NCBI RefSeq assembly: GCF_000018285.1
Contig: NC_009901.1
Location: forward strand, 3,781,001 to 3,845,000
From: Shewanella pealeana ATCC 700345
GTDB lineage: Bacteria > Pseudomonadota > Gammaproteobacteria > Enterobacterales > Shewanellaceae
Reading direction: 5' to 3'
DNA length: 64,000 nt
Within the stretch, counting starts at the first letter, position 1. Each line of letters starts with the position of its first letter. The position numbers were made by a program, and so were the translations under genes. The notes beneath the pieces were generated by a model. That model searched no databases. It was given only the letters and a program-made list of their open reading frames with translations, and had not been told where the DNA came from. Shown here one piece after another: positions 1 to 8,908 of the stretch.

Positions 1-1
1 A

Positions 2-118
2 GAGAGCATCGAAAAATCGACCTATATAGGACTCGGGTTAATTATATTTGCACTAGTACTGCAGCAAATATTGCCTAAAGTTGGTCAATGGCGCACAAGA
101 AAACGCATATCAGCTTAA
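2..118 (+). CDS. C-terminal end of a membrane protein (partial)
   Basis: An open frame enters from the left edge and ends at a TAA at 116-118, giving the last 38 residues of a protein. They contain one hydrophobic stretch (IGLGLIIFALVL) followed by a basic tail (WRTRKRISA), as in the final membrane helix and cytoplasmic tail of a small-molecule permease. The arrangement resembles the end of EamA/RarD-type drug-metabolite transporters, but too little is present to assign a family. Its natural terminator appears to be the hairpin at 1444-1486, now separated from it by the insertion sequence at 137-1438. Confidence 0.55.
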   Translation, partial: ESIEKSTYIGLGLIIFALVLQQILPKVGQWRTRKRISA

Positions 119-136
119 ATACCAAAAACTGCGAAG

Positions 137-160
137 TGTCTAGTCCTAAAATAGGTTGAC
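137..160. repeat. IS left terminal inverted repeat
   Basis: This 24-bp end matches the reverse complement of 1415-1438 at about 19 of 24 positions, including the leading TGT and the GTTGAC at the inner edge. Confidence 0.85.
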
Positions 161-168
161 GGTTTTTA

Positions 169-1017
169 TTAAGCCAGTTGGAACTCCCGACTGGCTTTTT
201 TATGTACTTCATTAGGGGTTTTCATCCCTAAACTAAGATGCGGCCTTAAATGGTTATAAGTCTCTATCGACTCTTTGATTAACATATCGAGCTCCTTCAT
301 CGTACGGCAGCGATAAAGCAAAAACTCGTGCTTCAAAATCCCATTAACCCGCTCTGCAAGTGCATTTTGGTAGCAGTCATATCCATCTGTCATGGACGGA
401 GTAATACCATTTGCCGCTAACGTCTCCTGGTACTCAGCTGAGCAGTACTGCATCCCTCTATCTGAGTGGTGAATGGCATCGCCTGTTGTCTGACGATTCT
501 TTATCGTCATATTCAATGCTTTGACCACGTCACAAGCTTTCATTTCATGGCTTAACTCATATCCCATTATCTTTCTTGAGTACGCATCTGTTACCAGAGA
601 CAAATAGTGCGTCCCCTCATCTGATTTCACGTAGGTGATATCGCTAACGAGCACCTCTTCAACACGCTTGACCGCTCTGTCTTTTAGTAAGTTGGGATAC
701 TTTCTTAGCCAGTGATGGCTATTGGTCGTTTTAGTGTAATTTTTTCTGGGTTTTACCAGCATATTTTGTTGCTTCAAATACTGAAATAACCCATCTCTAC
801 CGAGCTTTATCCCTTGTTCTATCAGTTGTGGCTTGATGAGCTGGTAGAGCTTGCGCGTCCCCACTCTAGGCATAAACTGGCGCCAATACATGACCATCTT
901 CATCACAGGTTTAAGCGTTTCAGCTTTTGCCGTTCTGCGTTGTTTCCATTGATAAATTGCTTGTCTAGATAAGTTGAACTGCCGACTCGCTGTGGCTAAC
1001 TTTATGGTGCCTTTTAC
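169..1017 (-). CDS. IS3-family transposase OrfB (DDE integrase domain, made by -1 frameshift)
   Basis: The catalytic half of the transposase. The open frame extends upstream of the first ATG (906) to about 1017, where it joins orfA by a -1 shift. The extension reads as a helix-turn-helix-like segment (ATASRQFNLSRQAIYQWKQR), followed by a HTH_21-type stretch and the integrase core. The three acidic residues sit in recognisable motifs: D in VSDITYV, D in HHSDRGMQY and E in NALAERVNG. The end LRPHLSLGMKTPNEVH is typical of the family. It cuts and joins the element's ends. An independent product from 906 is possible but is not the usual transposase. Confidence 0.9.
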   Translation of the reverse strand, partial: VKGTIKLATASRQFNLSRQAIYQWKQRRTAKAETLKPVMKMVMYWRQFMPRVGTRKLYQLIKPQLIEQGIKLGRDGLFQYLKQQNMLVKPRKNYTKTTNSHHWLRKYPNLLKDRAVKRVEEVLVSDITYVKSDEGTHYLSLVTDAYSRKIMGYELSHEMKACDVVKALNMTIKNRQTTGDAIHHSDRGMQYCSAEYQETLAANGITPSMTDGYDCYQNALAERVNGILKHEFLLYRCRTMKELDMLIKESIETYNHLRPHLSLGMKTPNEVHKKASREFQLA

Positions 1018-1397
1018 TTTGGCGAACCAGAGCGTTCGGCTAAGTACTTTTTTTCTAAATCGATGCCGTATTCGTTTTTAAGCAACTCGACCATATCGCC
1101 ATAAATCATGTTTTTCATTTCTAGATTAGAGACTTGCTTCTCCAATCGCTTAATTTTCTGGGCTGGCGTTTCTTTAGATTTAGACATAGGAGAGTGCTCA
1201 ATAGGCTGGGACCAGTCTAATCTACCATGCTTTCGTAACCATGTAAGGACGGTACTTCTTCCTTGGATACCATAGTGGTCTTGAGCTTGCTTATAGGTCA
1301 GCTCGCCTTTTTCTACTTGGCTGACGACGGCTAATTTAAAGCCTAATGTGTAATCACGCTGAGTACGTTTATTGCTGATAGAACCTGAAGGTTTCAT
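1014..1397 (-). CDS. IS3-family transposase OrfA (helix-turn-helix, leucine zipper)
   Basis: A 127-residue protein with an N-terminal helix-turn-helix (QAQDHYGIQGRSTVLTWLRKHG) that binds the element's ends, and a C-terminal coiled-coil region (KIKRLEKQVSNLEMKNMIYG) used for multimerisation. It ends TCG-CCA-AAG-TAA. The A-AAG at 1017-1020 just before the stop is a plausible slip site for the -1 shift that yields the OrfAB fusion. The element's right end lies 41 bp upstream of its start. Confidence 0.9.
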   Translation of the reverse strand: MKPSGSISNKRTQRDYTLGFKLAVVSQVEKGELTYKQAQDHYGIQGRSTVLTWLRKHGRLDWSQPIEHSPMSKSKETPAQKIKRLEKQVSNLEMKNMIYGDMVELLKNEYGIDLEKKYLAERSGSPK

Positions 1398-1414
1398 AGA
1401 TAAGTCTCCAATGT

Positions 1415-1438
1415 GTCAACTTATCTCAGGACGGGACA
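1415..1438. repeat. IS right terminal inverted repeat
   Basis: Partner of the repeat at 137-160. It lies just upstream of orfA, as usual for IS3 elements, where the right end as drawn here also holds the promoter side of the transposase. Confidence 0.85.
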
Positions 1439-1443
1439 AAGTT

Positions 1444-1486
1444 AAGACTAAAAAAGCCGAACCCTGTGTTCGGCTTTTTTAGTCTT
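1444..1486. terminator. Strong hairpin terminator displaced by the IS
   Basis: A 19-bp perfect inverted repeat with a 5-nt loop (AAAAAGCCGAAC / GTTCGGCTTTTT at its core). Removing the IS and one AAG places it about 25 bp after the stop of the left-edge gene, so it is most likely that gene's original terminator. Confidence 0.75.
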
Positions 1487-1574
1487 ATGAAAAAATATTC
1501 GGCTAAACTTTAATTGTAAATCCAATGAAGCACAGGTATAAACTAACAATTGCGTAACAAAACGGATATTAGTT

Positions 1575-1883
1575 ATGTATTACAAATATATGGATGCACT
1601 TAAATTTTTTAGACAACCCAAAGTAACAGGGTTTATCAGGCTAAGCTCAATGCTAATAGCCGTCGCTATGCTATTAAATGAATTGCAGCAGGGGCGATCT
1701 TATTCTTGGTACTTTGCTTTTCTTTACTGCTTCTTTTTAATCCCCTCACTCTACTTTACTCGAGAGAATCGATACCGGCACTTCTTTCATATGCGAGACG
1801 TGCTCAAACCCTTTAGGATCTATACCGTTCTGATGACCATCACCTACTTGGTGTTATACATTCACCAGATCATCACATACTGA
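1575..1883 (+). CDS. Small multispanning membrane protein, unknown function
   Basis: A 102-residue protein with three likely membrane helices at about residues 20-38, 45-62 and 78-99, separated by short polar loops (ELQQGRSY; TRENRYRHFFHMRD). I do not recognise a family. No good ribosome-binding site precedes the ATG at 1575, and an in-frame ATG at 1590 is an alternative start. It stands alone between the displaced terminator and the convergent proBA operon. Its length, hydrophobic pattern and lack of an overlapping competitor support it being real. Confidence 0.6.
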   Translation: MYYKYMDALKFFRQPKVTGFIRLSSMLIAVAMLLNELQQGRSYSWYFAFLYCFFLIPSLYFTRENRYRHFFHMRDVLKPFRIYTVLMTITYLVLYIHQIITY

Positions 1884-1975
1884 TTGGCTTAACTAGCCTA
1901 ATGTTCACACTGAAAAAGCCTCCCTATTCGGCCAAAGTGAACAATCCCCCTTCTGAAGAAAGGGAGCTGAAAATA

Positions 1976-2000
1976 AAAAAACCGCACAAGGCGGTTTTTT
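1976..2000 (-). terminator. proBA terminator
   Basis: AAAAAACCGC, a 5-nt loop, then GCGGTTTTTT, just past the proA stop. The symmetric A and T tracts allow termination from both sides. Confidence 0.85.
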
Positions 2001-2021
2001 TAAATCGGCCTTCAAACGCCA

Positions 2022-3287
2022 CTAGCGCACTGTGTAATCACCCCAGGCTAACCACTTGTATGTGGTCAATGCTTCTAGACCCATAGGTCCTCGCGCATGC
2101 AATTTTTGCGTACTCACAGCCACTTCGGCGCCTAGGCCAAACTCACCACCATCGGTAAAGCGGGTACTTGCGTTGACGTACACGGCGGCCGAATCAACCG
2201 CATTCATAAACTCGCTGGCAGTATGAATATTGTCAGTTAGGATCGACTCTGAATGACCGCTTGAGAAGGTGCGAATATGCTCTACTGCGCTTTCAAGATC
2301 AGCAACGACCTTGAGCCCTAAGGTCAGGGATAACCATTCAGTCGAGTAACTTTCATCATCTGCCGCTGAAACCTCAATCTTCTCAGCGCCAAGAATGGCT
2401 TGTGTCTGCTCACAGCCGTAGAACTTCACACCTAAACCGCTAAGATGTTTAGCTAAAACAGGAATGAAAGCCTTGGCATGGCTTGCGTGAACCAACACAG
2501 TATCAAGGGCGTTACACACAGTTGGGCGTTGCACTTTGGCGTTTTCAATTACTGCAACCGCTTTCTCAAGATTAGCTGCAGCATCCACGTAAATATGACA
2601 AATACCAATACCACCTAGGATCACCGGTATGGTGGCTTGCTCGGCGCATAAGCGCTGCAAGTTCTGGCCACCGCGTGGCACGATCATATCGACATATTTA
2701 TCGAGTTTTAGCAGACCTGAAACTAAGGCTCTATCTGGGTTATCAATCAACTGCACGCAATCTTCTGACAAGCCTTGCTCGACCATGGCACTGCGGATCA
2801 CCTTACAAAGTGCCTTATTCGATGACAGCGTCTCTTTACCGCCGCGTAGAATAACCGCATTACCTGTTTTAAGGGCCAATACGGCAATATCCACGGTCAC
2901 ATTTGGACGCGCCTCATAAATAACACCTATAACCCCAAGTGGTACTCTTCTGCGTGATAAACGTAAACCGTTGTCTAACAAGCGGCTATCGATTTCACAG
3001 CCAACCGGATCGGTTAAGCCAATCACGTTATCGATGTCGCTAATCACGCCCATCAGTCTAGTTTCATCGAGTAACAGACGATCGATCATCGCATCCGATA
3101 GGCCATTAGCCTTAGCGTCGGCAACATCTTGCTGATTGGCCGCGACGATGTCATCTTTTGCAGCCGTCAGTTTATTAGCGATACAGCGAAGTAGCGCAGA
3201 TTTTTGCTGACCCGATAACGTGGCCAAAGCATAACTCGCCTGCTTAGCATTCTGTCCTAAAGCCGTTAAATATTCGTCGTTATTCAT
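2022..3287 (-). CDS. proA: Gamma-glutamyl phosphate reductase
   Basis: Second enzyme of proline synthesis: NADPH-dependent reduction of gamma-glutamyl phosphate to glutamate semialdehyde in the cytosol. The 421 residues match the usual length for an aldehyde-dehydrogenase-fold ProA. The catalytic cysteine is Cys258 ([11 protein letters not shown]), and the C-terminal signature [19 protein letters not shown] is intact. Its ATG overlaps the proB stop by four bases (ATGA), so the two are translationally coupled and their products are known to channel the unstable intermediate. A strong terminator follows. Confidence 0.97.
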   Translation of the reverse strand: MNNDEYLTALGQNAKQASYALATLSGQQKSALLRCIANKLTAAKDDIVAANQQDVADAKANGLSDAMIDRLLLDETRLMGVISDIDNVIGLTDPVGCEIDSRLLDNGLRLSRRRVPLGVIGVIYEARPNVTVDIAVLALKTGNAVILRGGKETLSSNKALCKVIRSAMVEQGLSEDCVQLIDNPDRALVSGLLKLDKYVDMIVPRGGQNLQRLCAEQATIPVILGGIGICHIYVDAAANLEKAVAVIENAKVQRPTVCNALDTVLVHASHAKAFIPVLAKHLSGLGVKFYGCEQTQAILGAEKIEVSAADDESYSTEWLSLTLGLKVVADLESAVEHIRTFSSGHSESILTDNIHTASEFMNAVDSAAVYVNASTRFTDGGEFGLGAEVAVSTQKLHARGPMGLEALTTYKWLAWGDYTVR

Positions 3288-4402
3288 AACACCACCATGT
3301 CGTTGCGGTGAACTACTGCATCACCATAATCATACCCGAGCACCTCTTCGATGCTATCTGAGTGCTTACCAGCAAGTTTAGTCACATCAGCAGAGCTATA
3401 ACGGCTCATGCCTTTAGCGTATACCTTACCCTTGGTATCAATCAGTTCAAGGGTATCACCACGCTGAAATAGGCCTTTAACTTCAGTGATCCCTTTAGAA
3501 AGCAAGCTTCTGCCCTTCTCTGTCACCGCGCCAATTGCCCCCGCATCGATAACCAGCTGACCACGAGCCTTTGGCCCTGCTAAGATCCACTGCTTGCGGC
3601 TCTCAAGCGGATGTTCAAGCGCTGTAAAGTGAGTGCCGACAGGCTTTTTACACACTACATTTTGAATCACATCTTTATAGTGCCCAGAGGCAATAACCAC
3701 CTCAACACCCGCGCGACGCGCAATATCAGCCGCCTCTAACTTAGTCGCCATGCCGCCCGTTCCTAAACCAGAAACGGCACCGCCCGCCAACATACGCAGG
3801 CTATCATCGATATTCTGTACTTCGGTGATTAACTTGGCATCAGGGTTCTTACGCGGATCGGCATCGAATAAGCCTTTCTGATCTGTCAATAAAATCAATA
3901 AATCTGCATCGCATAACAGCGCTGCGCGAGCAGACAAATTATCATTGTCGCCTACTTTAATTTCAGCCGTTGCTACCGCGTCATTCTCGTTAATGATTGG
4001 GATAATGCCATTATTAAGCAAGGCATTGAGTGAGTCCCGAGCATTTAAGTAACGCTCTCTATCATGTAAGTCGGCACGGGTTAGCAGCAGCTGACCCACA
4101 TGCAAACCATAGATACTAAATAACTGAGACCAGGCAAGGATTAGCTGGCTTTGACCGACAGCTGCAAGTAATTGCTTACTCGCTATGGTATCGGGTAATT
4201 TGGGGTAGCCTAAATGCTCTTTACCTGCGGCTATCGCACCAGAAGTACACAATACGACTTCGACCCCCGCTTTCATCAAGCAGGCCATCTGTCTTGCTAA
4301 TTCAACCATGTGCGCCTTATCCAGCTTTAAACTGCCAGATGTCAGAACACTTGTTCCCAATTTAACCACTACGCGGCGGTAGCCAATCTCACTTAAGTTC
4401 AT
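3284..4402 (-). CDS. proB: Glutamate 5-kinase
   Basis: First committed step of proline synthesis: ATP-dependent phosphorylation of glutamate, normally feedback-inhibited by proline. The 372 residues comprise an amino-acid-kinase domain (residues 1-255; [12 protein letters not shown] at the start, [11 protein letters not shown] for substrate and metal binding) and a C-terminal PUA domain (about 275-372), as in enterobacterial ProB. It is the first gene of the proBA operon. Its promoter must lie in 4403-4610, where I see no convincing consensus boxes. Confidence 0.97.
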   Translation of the reverse strand: MNLSEIGYRRVVVKLGTSVLTSGSLKLDKAHMVELARQMACLMKAGVEVVLCTSGAIAAGKEHLGYPKLPDTIASKQLLAAVGQSQLILAWSQLFSIYGLHVGQLLLTRADLHDRERYLNARDSLNALLNNGIIPIINENDAVATAEIKVGDNDNLSARAALLCDADLLILLTDQKGLFDADPRKNPDAKLITEVQNIDDSLRMLAGGAVSGLGTGGMATKLEAADIARRAGVEVVIASGHYKDVIQNVVCKKPVGTHFTALEHPLESRKQWILAGPKARGQLVIDAGAIGAVTEKGRSLLSKGITEVKGLFQRGDTLELIDTKGKVYAKGMSRYSSADVTKLAGKHSDSIEEVLGYDYGDAVVHRNDMVVL

Positions 4403-4617
4403 TATTTGCTAACAAAATTACATTGAATAAATCCTTATACCCAATCTAGGTTTGAATTGGTAGTAAGCACCAACAAAGAATCTAAAAAAAAAGGCGGATT
4501 TAGTGAGTTCGTATAATATTTCAATGAAATTTAGCAGAACGTTGAAATTAAACGCGAGATTTTTTAACAGCCACGCTCAAACTATCATCGAACAAAATGC
4601 TTAAGCTGAAAATAAAA

Positions 4618-4638
4618 AAGCCACACTCGGTGTGGCTT
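4618..4638 (-). terminator. Terminator of the purine permease gene
   Basis: AAGCCACAC, a 3-nt loop and GTGTGGCTT, preceded by an A tract and followed on the minus strand by T residues. Confidence 0.8.
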
Positions 4639-4670
4639 TAAGTAAGCAGAGCAACTGCTAATGAGTACAG

Positions 4671-5960
4671 TTAACCATAGATAAATTTAGCAATAAACAA
4701 TGCGGCTAAGATCAGCACACCTAGGCTTAAATCTTTGTAGCGGCCACTCATTAACTTGATCAGCGCATAAGAGATAAAGCCCATGGCGATCCCCGTTGCA
4801 ATCGAGAAGGTCAGCGGCATCAATATGCATACAACCACAACAGGAGCGGCTTCGGTAATATCTTCCCATTCAACATGCACTAGGCCAGACATCATAAGAA
4901 TAGCCACGTAAAAAAGTGTACCCGCCGTTGCGTACGCAGGTACCATGCCGGCTAATGGCGAGATAAATAACGCACCTAAAAACAGTACTCCCACAACTAC
5001 GGCAGTTAAACCTGTGCGGCCACCGGCACTGACGCCAGCGGTACTTTCAACATAACTGGTCGTAGTTGACGTACCCAGCATAGCACCGGCGATAGTCGCG
5101 GTGCTGTCAGCCGTTAACGCACGATTTAAGCGGGGTAAACGGCCTTTATCATCTAAGAAGCCACCACGCTGAGCGACTGCAACTAAGGTACCCGAGGTAT
5201 CAAACAAATCGACAAACAAAAATGCAAACACCACAGATAGCATGCTGACTTCAAGCACGCCAGACAGGTCCATTTTCATAAATGTCGGCATGATTGAAGG
5301 CGGCGCAGAAACAATACCTTGATACTGCACATCGCCAAACAGTAAGCCCAGTAAGGTAATGGCCAGAATGCTAATCACCACCGCAGACTTCATCCCGTGA
5401 TGCACCATGGCGATAATCAGGAAGAAACCTAATGCCGCCATAACGGCTGGAAAGGAAGTGATATCACCCATGGTCACCAATGTCGCAGGGCTAGAAACCA
5501 CAATACCGGCACTTTTAAGGCCTAATAAGGCCAAGAACAAACCGATACCAGCGGCAATGCCGATACGAAGCGACATGGGAATGCTATTAACAATCCACTC
5601 GCGAATTCGCACTAAAGACAGTACTAAGAAGCAGATCCCAGACAGGAATACGGCGCCTAAAGCCGTCTCCCACGAGTAACCCATCTCACCTACTACCGTG
5701 TAAGTAAAGAAGGCGTTGAGCCCCATACCGGGTGCCAGCGCAATCGGGTAGTTAGCCACTAAGCCCATGACTAAACAACCGATGGCGGCAGCTAAGCAAG
5801 TTGCGACAAAAACGGCGCCATGATCCATGCCCGCATCGGCCAGCATCATAGGGTTCACGAAAATAATGTAAGCCATGGTCAAGAAGGTCGTTAGTCCTGC
5901 GATAACTTCTTGCTTTAGCGTTGTTTGATTTTGTTTTAATTTGAATAATTTTTCTAACAT
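4671..5960 (-). CDS. AzgA/NCS2-type purine permease
   Basis: A 429-residue proton-coupled purine permease of the AzgA-like branch of NCS2, the group that takes up adenine, guanine or hypoxanthine. The N-terminus (LKQEVIAGLTTFLTMAYI) and the motif APGMGLNAFFTY are diagnostic, as is TSTTTSYVESTAGV in the substrate-binding region. About 12-14 membrane segments are visible. Substrate choice cannot be read from sequence alone. It is monocistronic with its own terminator, and a perfect palindrome lies about 80 bp upstream of the start. Confidence 0.93.
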   Translation of the reverse strand: MLEKLFKLKQNQTTLKQEVIAGLTTFLTMAYIIFVNPMMLADAGMDHGAVFVATCLAAAIGCLVMGLVANYPIALAPGMGLNAFFTYTVVGEMGYSWETALGAVFLSGICFLVLSLVRIREWIVNSIPMSLRIGIAAGIGLFLALLGLKSAGIVVSSPATLVTMGDITSFPAVMAALGFFLIIAMVHHGMKSAVVISILAITLLGLLFGDVQYQGIVSAPPSIMPTFMKMDLSGVLEVSMLSVVFAFLFVDLFDTSGTLVAVAQRGGFLDDKGRLPRLNRALTADSTATIAGAMLGTSTTTSYVESTAGVSAGGRTGLTAVVVGVLFLGALFISPLAGMVPAYATAGTLFYVAILMMSGLVHVEWEDITEAAPVVVVCILMPLTFSIATGIAMGFISYALIKLMSGRYKDLSLGVLILAALFIAKFIYG

Positions 5961-6041
5961 GGAACAAGGTTCCTTGGTTTTTATTATATTGATTTGTAGG
6001 GGGTACTCATTGCTAACCTAAGTAAGACTTTTCTATTTCTG

Positions 6042-6056
6042 AAACAATCATTGTTT
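6042..6056. promoter_or_regulatory. Palindrome upstream of the purine permease (possible operator)
   Basis: AAACAAT-C-ATTGTTT, a perfect 7+1+7 inverted repeat about 80 bp upstream of the permease start. A TATAAT on the minus strand at 5983-5988 could be the -10 box. It does not match the PurR consensus I know, so the regulator is unknown. Confidence 0.4.
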
Positions 6057-6286
6057 GATTCACAGTGAGCCAAGGTTAACAAAGTACGAATATAGATATG
6101 TACAATAACTGTCCAGCATGTACATTTCGAAGCGATTATACGGGGGGTTTAGGTCAGAGGCCAGTAATTTAAAACGCTTGTTTATTTGTGAGTTTGGTTA
6201 CTCGGTAGGCGACTGAGGTCAGCTTTAGTCAGCTTCAGCGATCTGATTGTTTTGCTGTTAATAACAATTAGTATGTCAGCTATTAA

Positions 6287-6540
6287 AGTTAGACTTCGTC
6301 TAGAAATTGAATGAATCAAACTTCGTTTGATTGTTGAAGCACAAAGACTCGATATATTTTTATACTGGCGATAACTTCAGGCAACTGTGGTTCCAATGGC
6401 CTGCGGCCAGCGCATGTGCAGACACTTCTGAGGCACGCTACAAGTACGTCCCTGTAAGCTCTACGATGGCATCCATGCCATCAAAGGCCTCAGCCGCATC
6501 TACACCGAGTTGGAACAGCACAATCTTTGGCATATTAGAG
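6287..6540 (+). repeat. Dispersed repeat, short copy
   Basis: Shares with the minus strand of 9737-10300 the same ordered blocks: GTTAGACTTCGTCTA, TTGAAGCAC, CCTGCGGCCAGC/CCTGCAGCGGGC, GTGCAGACAC and a GTACGTCCCTGT-like stretch. The conserved frame WPAASACADTSEARYKYVP corresponds to SPAAGVCADTAARRCEYVP in the other copy. It is likely a genome-wide non-coding repeat rather than a gene. The two copies face each other across the OLD gene and the group II intron. Confidence 0.65.
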
Positions 6541-6717
6541 TAATGATTAAAGGTCTAGCTCGTTTTTGGACAGAAATGCGTTTCGGAAAACTGAATATTA
6601 GCAAAGCATGAATAACTTGAGGTATGGCAAAGTGAAAAAAGCCCACAGTCAGACTGGACACGAGACGTTCCTTGTGGGATTAACCAGTCCTCCTTTTGGG
6701 TCATATCAAGGAGAAAT

Positions 6718-6748
6718 AAGCCGAACCTATTGCGAGTATGTTCGGCTT
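6718..6748 (-). terminator. Terminator of the OLD-family gene
   Basis: AAGCCGAAC and GTTCGGCTT with a 13-nt loop, lying 14 bp beyond the stop codon. The stem sequence is the same as that at 1451-1480. Confidence 0.65.
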
Positions 6749-6761
6749 ACAGTTTTATAAC

Positions 6762-8579
6762 TTAGTCACAGAAAGCAAACTCAATAATCTCTTTTAAAGT
6801 GGCTTTACTCTCAACAGATAAATCATTGTCACCATCTAAGAACTGTCTTATCCTTTTCCATGAATGGAATGGTTTGCTACTAGCTTTGATGTTGTCAGTC
6901 TCAACATTCCATAACACGTGTTCAAATGTATCTTGTACTAAGAAAACATTTTCGCGTAGAGCAATTTCCTCAATCTTCGCATTAGCTTTAAAAGGATGTA
7001 GGTTACCTGCCTCGGCAAGTTCAGCATCAGTGAGGCCTTTTCTGTCCGTGTCATGGATTACTTTGTAGTCTATCCCAAGCCCTTTTAGAACTTTAACTAT
7101 AGCGGTAATTGTCCATTTACCTCCTGCTGAAACAACCGTTGTATCTTTGTGTTTCGAGCCTAATACGTTCAGTTCTTCGACTAACTCTCCAATCATAGAG
7201 AACACAGCAACTTCGGTGTCGCCTTCAACCACAACAACTCGTTTGGCGAATAGACTTTCACAGACTGATGGATGAAAATCTAGGACAGCCCTTAACATGA
7301 CTTTTTCGTCATATTCTGCACTTTGCTCGAACAGCTCGCTTGGTAACTGTGAAACGATACGTCTATTGTTGTCAGCTCGTTTAATTAATTTAATCGACTC
7401 CGGCCTATTTGCTAAATCAATTAGAAATGGTGAGTGGGTCGAACAAATTACTTGCCATAGTGGACTACCAGATCTTGTTTGAAGTGTATCTCGTAATCGA
7501 CGCATTAGGTGAGGATGGATATAAAGTTCCGGTTCTTCATACAAAACAATCGTTGTTCTTTGAGCACCATCGACTTGTGCTTCGGTCGCGGCATTGCTTT
7601 CTAACATTGCAAATGCGAGTGCTCGTTGTACACCACTGCCTTGATATTGAAGGCTAGTTTCTAACTCTTCATCAATCAAGAATGTCGCAGCTTTCATGAA
7701 TAATGGTTCAATATCGATATCTCCAACAGCAAGTTTAACCTTGGTATCAAAGTCCAAAATATCATTCAAGGTAGTAGAAACAGCTTCCAAAGCAGTTGAT
7801 AGACCATCAATTTCAGTACCATCTTCAGCCTGACCTTTAAGCTTTTCTTGTAGCTTCTGAGCCTTCTCAATATAAAGAGTGTAGGATTCATCAGATTTCA
7901 CTTTAGGAAAAAGTTTGTTTTTAAATAAGTATGCAAACGGGGAAGTACCTGTCGTTTTTAGCTCGTCTTCAATCTTGAAGCTAGCAGGTACATACATGAC
8001 GTGAGGTATTGCTTGTTGAAGAGAGTTTGCGAATGTCTTCTCATGCCAATCTAATTCACGAATAATAGTTTCTGGATGATTATCGACCATATATTGGTCT
8101 ATTTCACTTTTTCGCTCTTTATATATAGCAGCCGATGTTACCTCAAGTTCAACTAGGATTGCATTCAGTTGCTCATCAGCACGCGCTTGGGAAATGTTCT
8201 TACCTGTAAAGGGAGTGGTCGTAGGTGCGTGATGCACTAAGTACTTGCAGCTTGGCGCATCTGTATCTTCTGCCCAAGTGGCTTCCATTTTTAAAACTAA
8301 TTGGTCGCCATTTAAAAGTTGAGATATAGCAGGCTTATTACGCTCCCACTCTTCAAGTTCAGAGAATGTACAAGTAATAGACATAACGTCATCAGTTTGC
8401 TTCTGACTTGGCCAGTCATCGGCTTTTGGCTTTTTGTTGTCTAAGACTAGGTTTAGTGCCGCCAAGATTGTTGATTTACCAATATTGTTTGGGCCAACTA
8501 GAGTGGTAAAGTTGTTTAAGTCGATTACGGCTTCAGTAATACCACGGAAGTTCTCTATTTCTACCTTATTGATTTTCAT
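6762..8579 (-). CDS. OLD-family ATP-dependent endonuclease (AAA ATPase plus TOPRIM)
   Basis: A 605-residue protein of the overcoming-lysogenization-defect family: an ABC/SMC-like ATPase fused to a metal-dependent TOPRIM nuclease. The Walker A motif GPNNIGKST is at residues 29-37, the Walker B region is IVLYEEPELYIHP, and the switch histidine is in ICSTHSPFLIDL. The C-terminal TOPRIM has the acidic motif VVVVEGDTEVAVF, then VVSAGGKWT and IHDTDRKG. No UvrD-like helicase (as in Gabija) or other partner is adjacent, so it looks like a stand-alone class 1 OLD protein, a group with known or suspected anti-phage roles. It sits in an accessory island with repeats and an intron, which fits horizontal acquisition. 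Confidence 0.9.
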   Translation of the reverse strand: MKINKVEIENFRGITEAVIDLNNFTTLVGPNNIGKSTILAALNLVLDNKKPKADDWPSQKQTDDVMSITCTFSELEEWERNKPAISQLLNGDQLVLKMEATWAEDTDAPSCKYLVHHAPTTTPFTGKNISQARADEQLNAILVELEVTSAAIYKERKSEIDQYMVDNHPETIIRELDWHEKTFANSLQQAIPHVMYVPASFKIEDELKTTGTSPFAYLFKNKLFPKVKSDESYTLYIEKAQKLQEKLKGQAEDGTEIDGLSTALEAVSTTLNDILDFDTKVKLAVGDIDIEPLFMKAATFLIDEELETSLQYQGSGVQRALAFAMLESNAATEAQVDGAQRTTIVLYEEPELYIHPHLMRRLRDTLQTRSGSPLWQVICSTHSPFLIDLANRPESIKLIKRADNNRRIVSQLPSELFEQSAEYDEKVMLRAVLDFHPSVCESLFAKRVVVVEGDTEVAVFSMIGELVEELNVLGSKHKDTTVVSAGGKWTITAIVKVLKGLGIDYKVIHDTDRKGLTDAELAEAGNLHPFKANAKIEEIALRENVFLVQDTFEHVLWNVETDNIKASSKPFHSWKRIRQFLDGDNDLSVESKATLKEIIEFAFCD

Positions 8580-8755
8580 ATATTTTCCAACAGTGAGTTT
8601 GTGTCGATAATATATGATTACCCGTTATGTTTAATGACTCATATCAACAGGTTGAGTAGTGGGAGAGCTTTGTTTGAATAATTGCCGTAACGCCTGCACA
8701 TTTTAAATCTAAAAGCTGACACATTGGACAAAGAGATGTAGGTCAAAACAAAAGA

Positions 8756-8893
8756 ATGGAGCGACTCATACGCTTTAGATTGGTCGAATTTATCCCCGTG
8801 ATACATCACGGGGATTTACGACGAACAGCATTAGAAGAATGGATAATTTCTAGTAGGGCAAAATCCCATGAACAGGGTGTGAATGAGTAAAAG
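8756..8893 (+). CDS. Doubtful 45-codon ORF, possible excisionase-like remnant
   Basis: ATG at 8756 to TAA at 8893. Its end (GDLRRTALEEWIISSRAKSH) is reminiscent of the last helix of AlpA/excisionase-type DNA-binding proteins, but the preceding helix-turn-helix is absent and no ribosome-binding site is clear. It ends only 16 bp before the 3' end of the group II intron. A perfect 11-bp inverted repeat lies inside it, which argues as much for a hairpin or terminator as for coding. It may be a degraded fragment. Confidence 0.2.
8792..8815. terminator. Perfect 11-bp hairpin ATCCCCGTGAT / ATCACGGGGAT
   Basis: Inverted repeat with a 2-nt centre. It could end transcription leaving the group II intron on the minus strand, although no long T tract follows. 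It could also be a protein-binding palindrome. Confidence 0.4.
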
Positions 8894-8908
8894 GTCTATC
8901 CAATAAAG

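Larger units (their letters stand above)
137..1438 (-). mobile_element. Complete IS3-family insertion sequence
   Basis: A 1302-bp element with imperfect terminal inverted repeats of about 24 bp: the left end begins TGTCTAGTCCTAAAATAGG and the right end, read on the minus strand, begins TGTCCCGTCCTGAGATAAG. It is flanked by a 3-bp direct repeat AAG at 134-136 and 1439-1441, the target duplication expected for IS3-type transposition. It carries orfA and orfB on the minus strand in -1 phase relation. Ends, duplication and both frames look intact, so it could be active or recently so. I cannot name the exact IS without a database search. Confidence 0.93.
5961..6761. other. Intergenic region at the left border of the accessory island
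   Basis: No gene is supported here. It holds the permease upstream region, then short hairpins with TTCG loops (at about 6287-6345), the first copy of a dispersed repeat, and the OLD-gene terminator. Frames here are short and lack ribosome-binding sites. Confidence 0.6.

Noticed and set aside
6762..8579. Gabija (GajA) assignment for the OLD gene
   Set aside because: No GajB-type UvrD helicase is adjacent on either side, so I call it only a stand-alone OLD protein.
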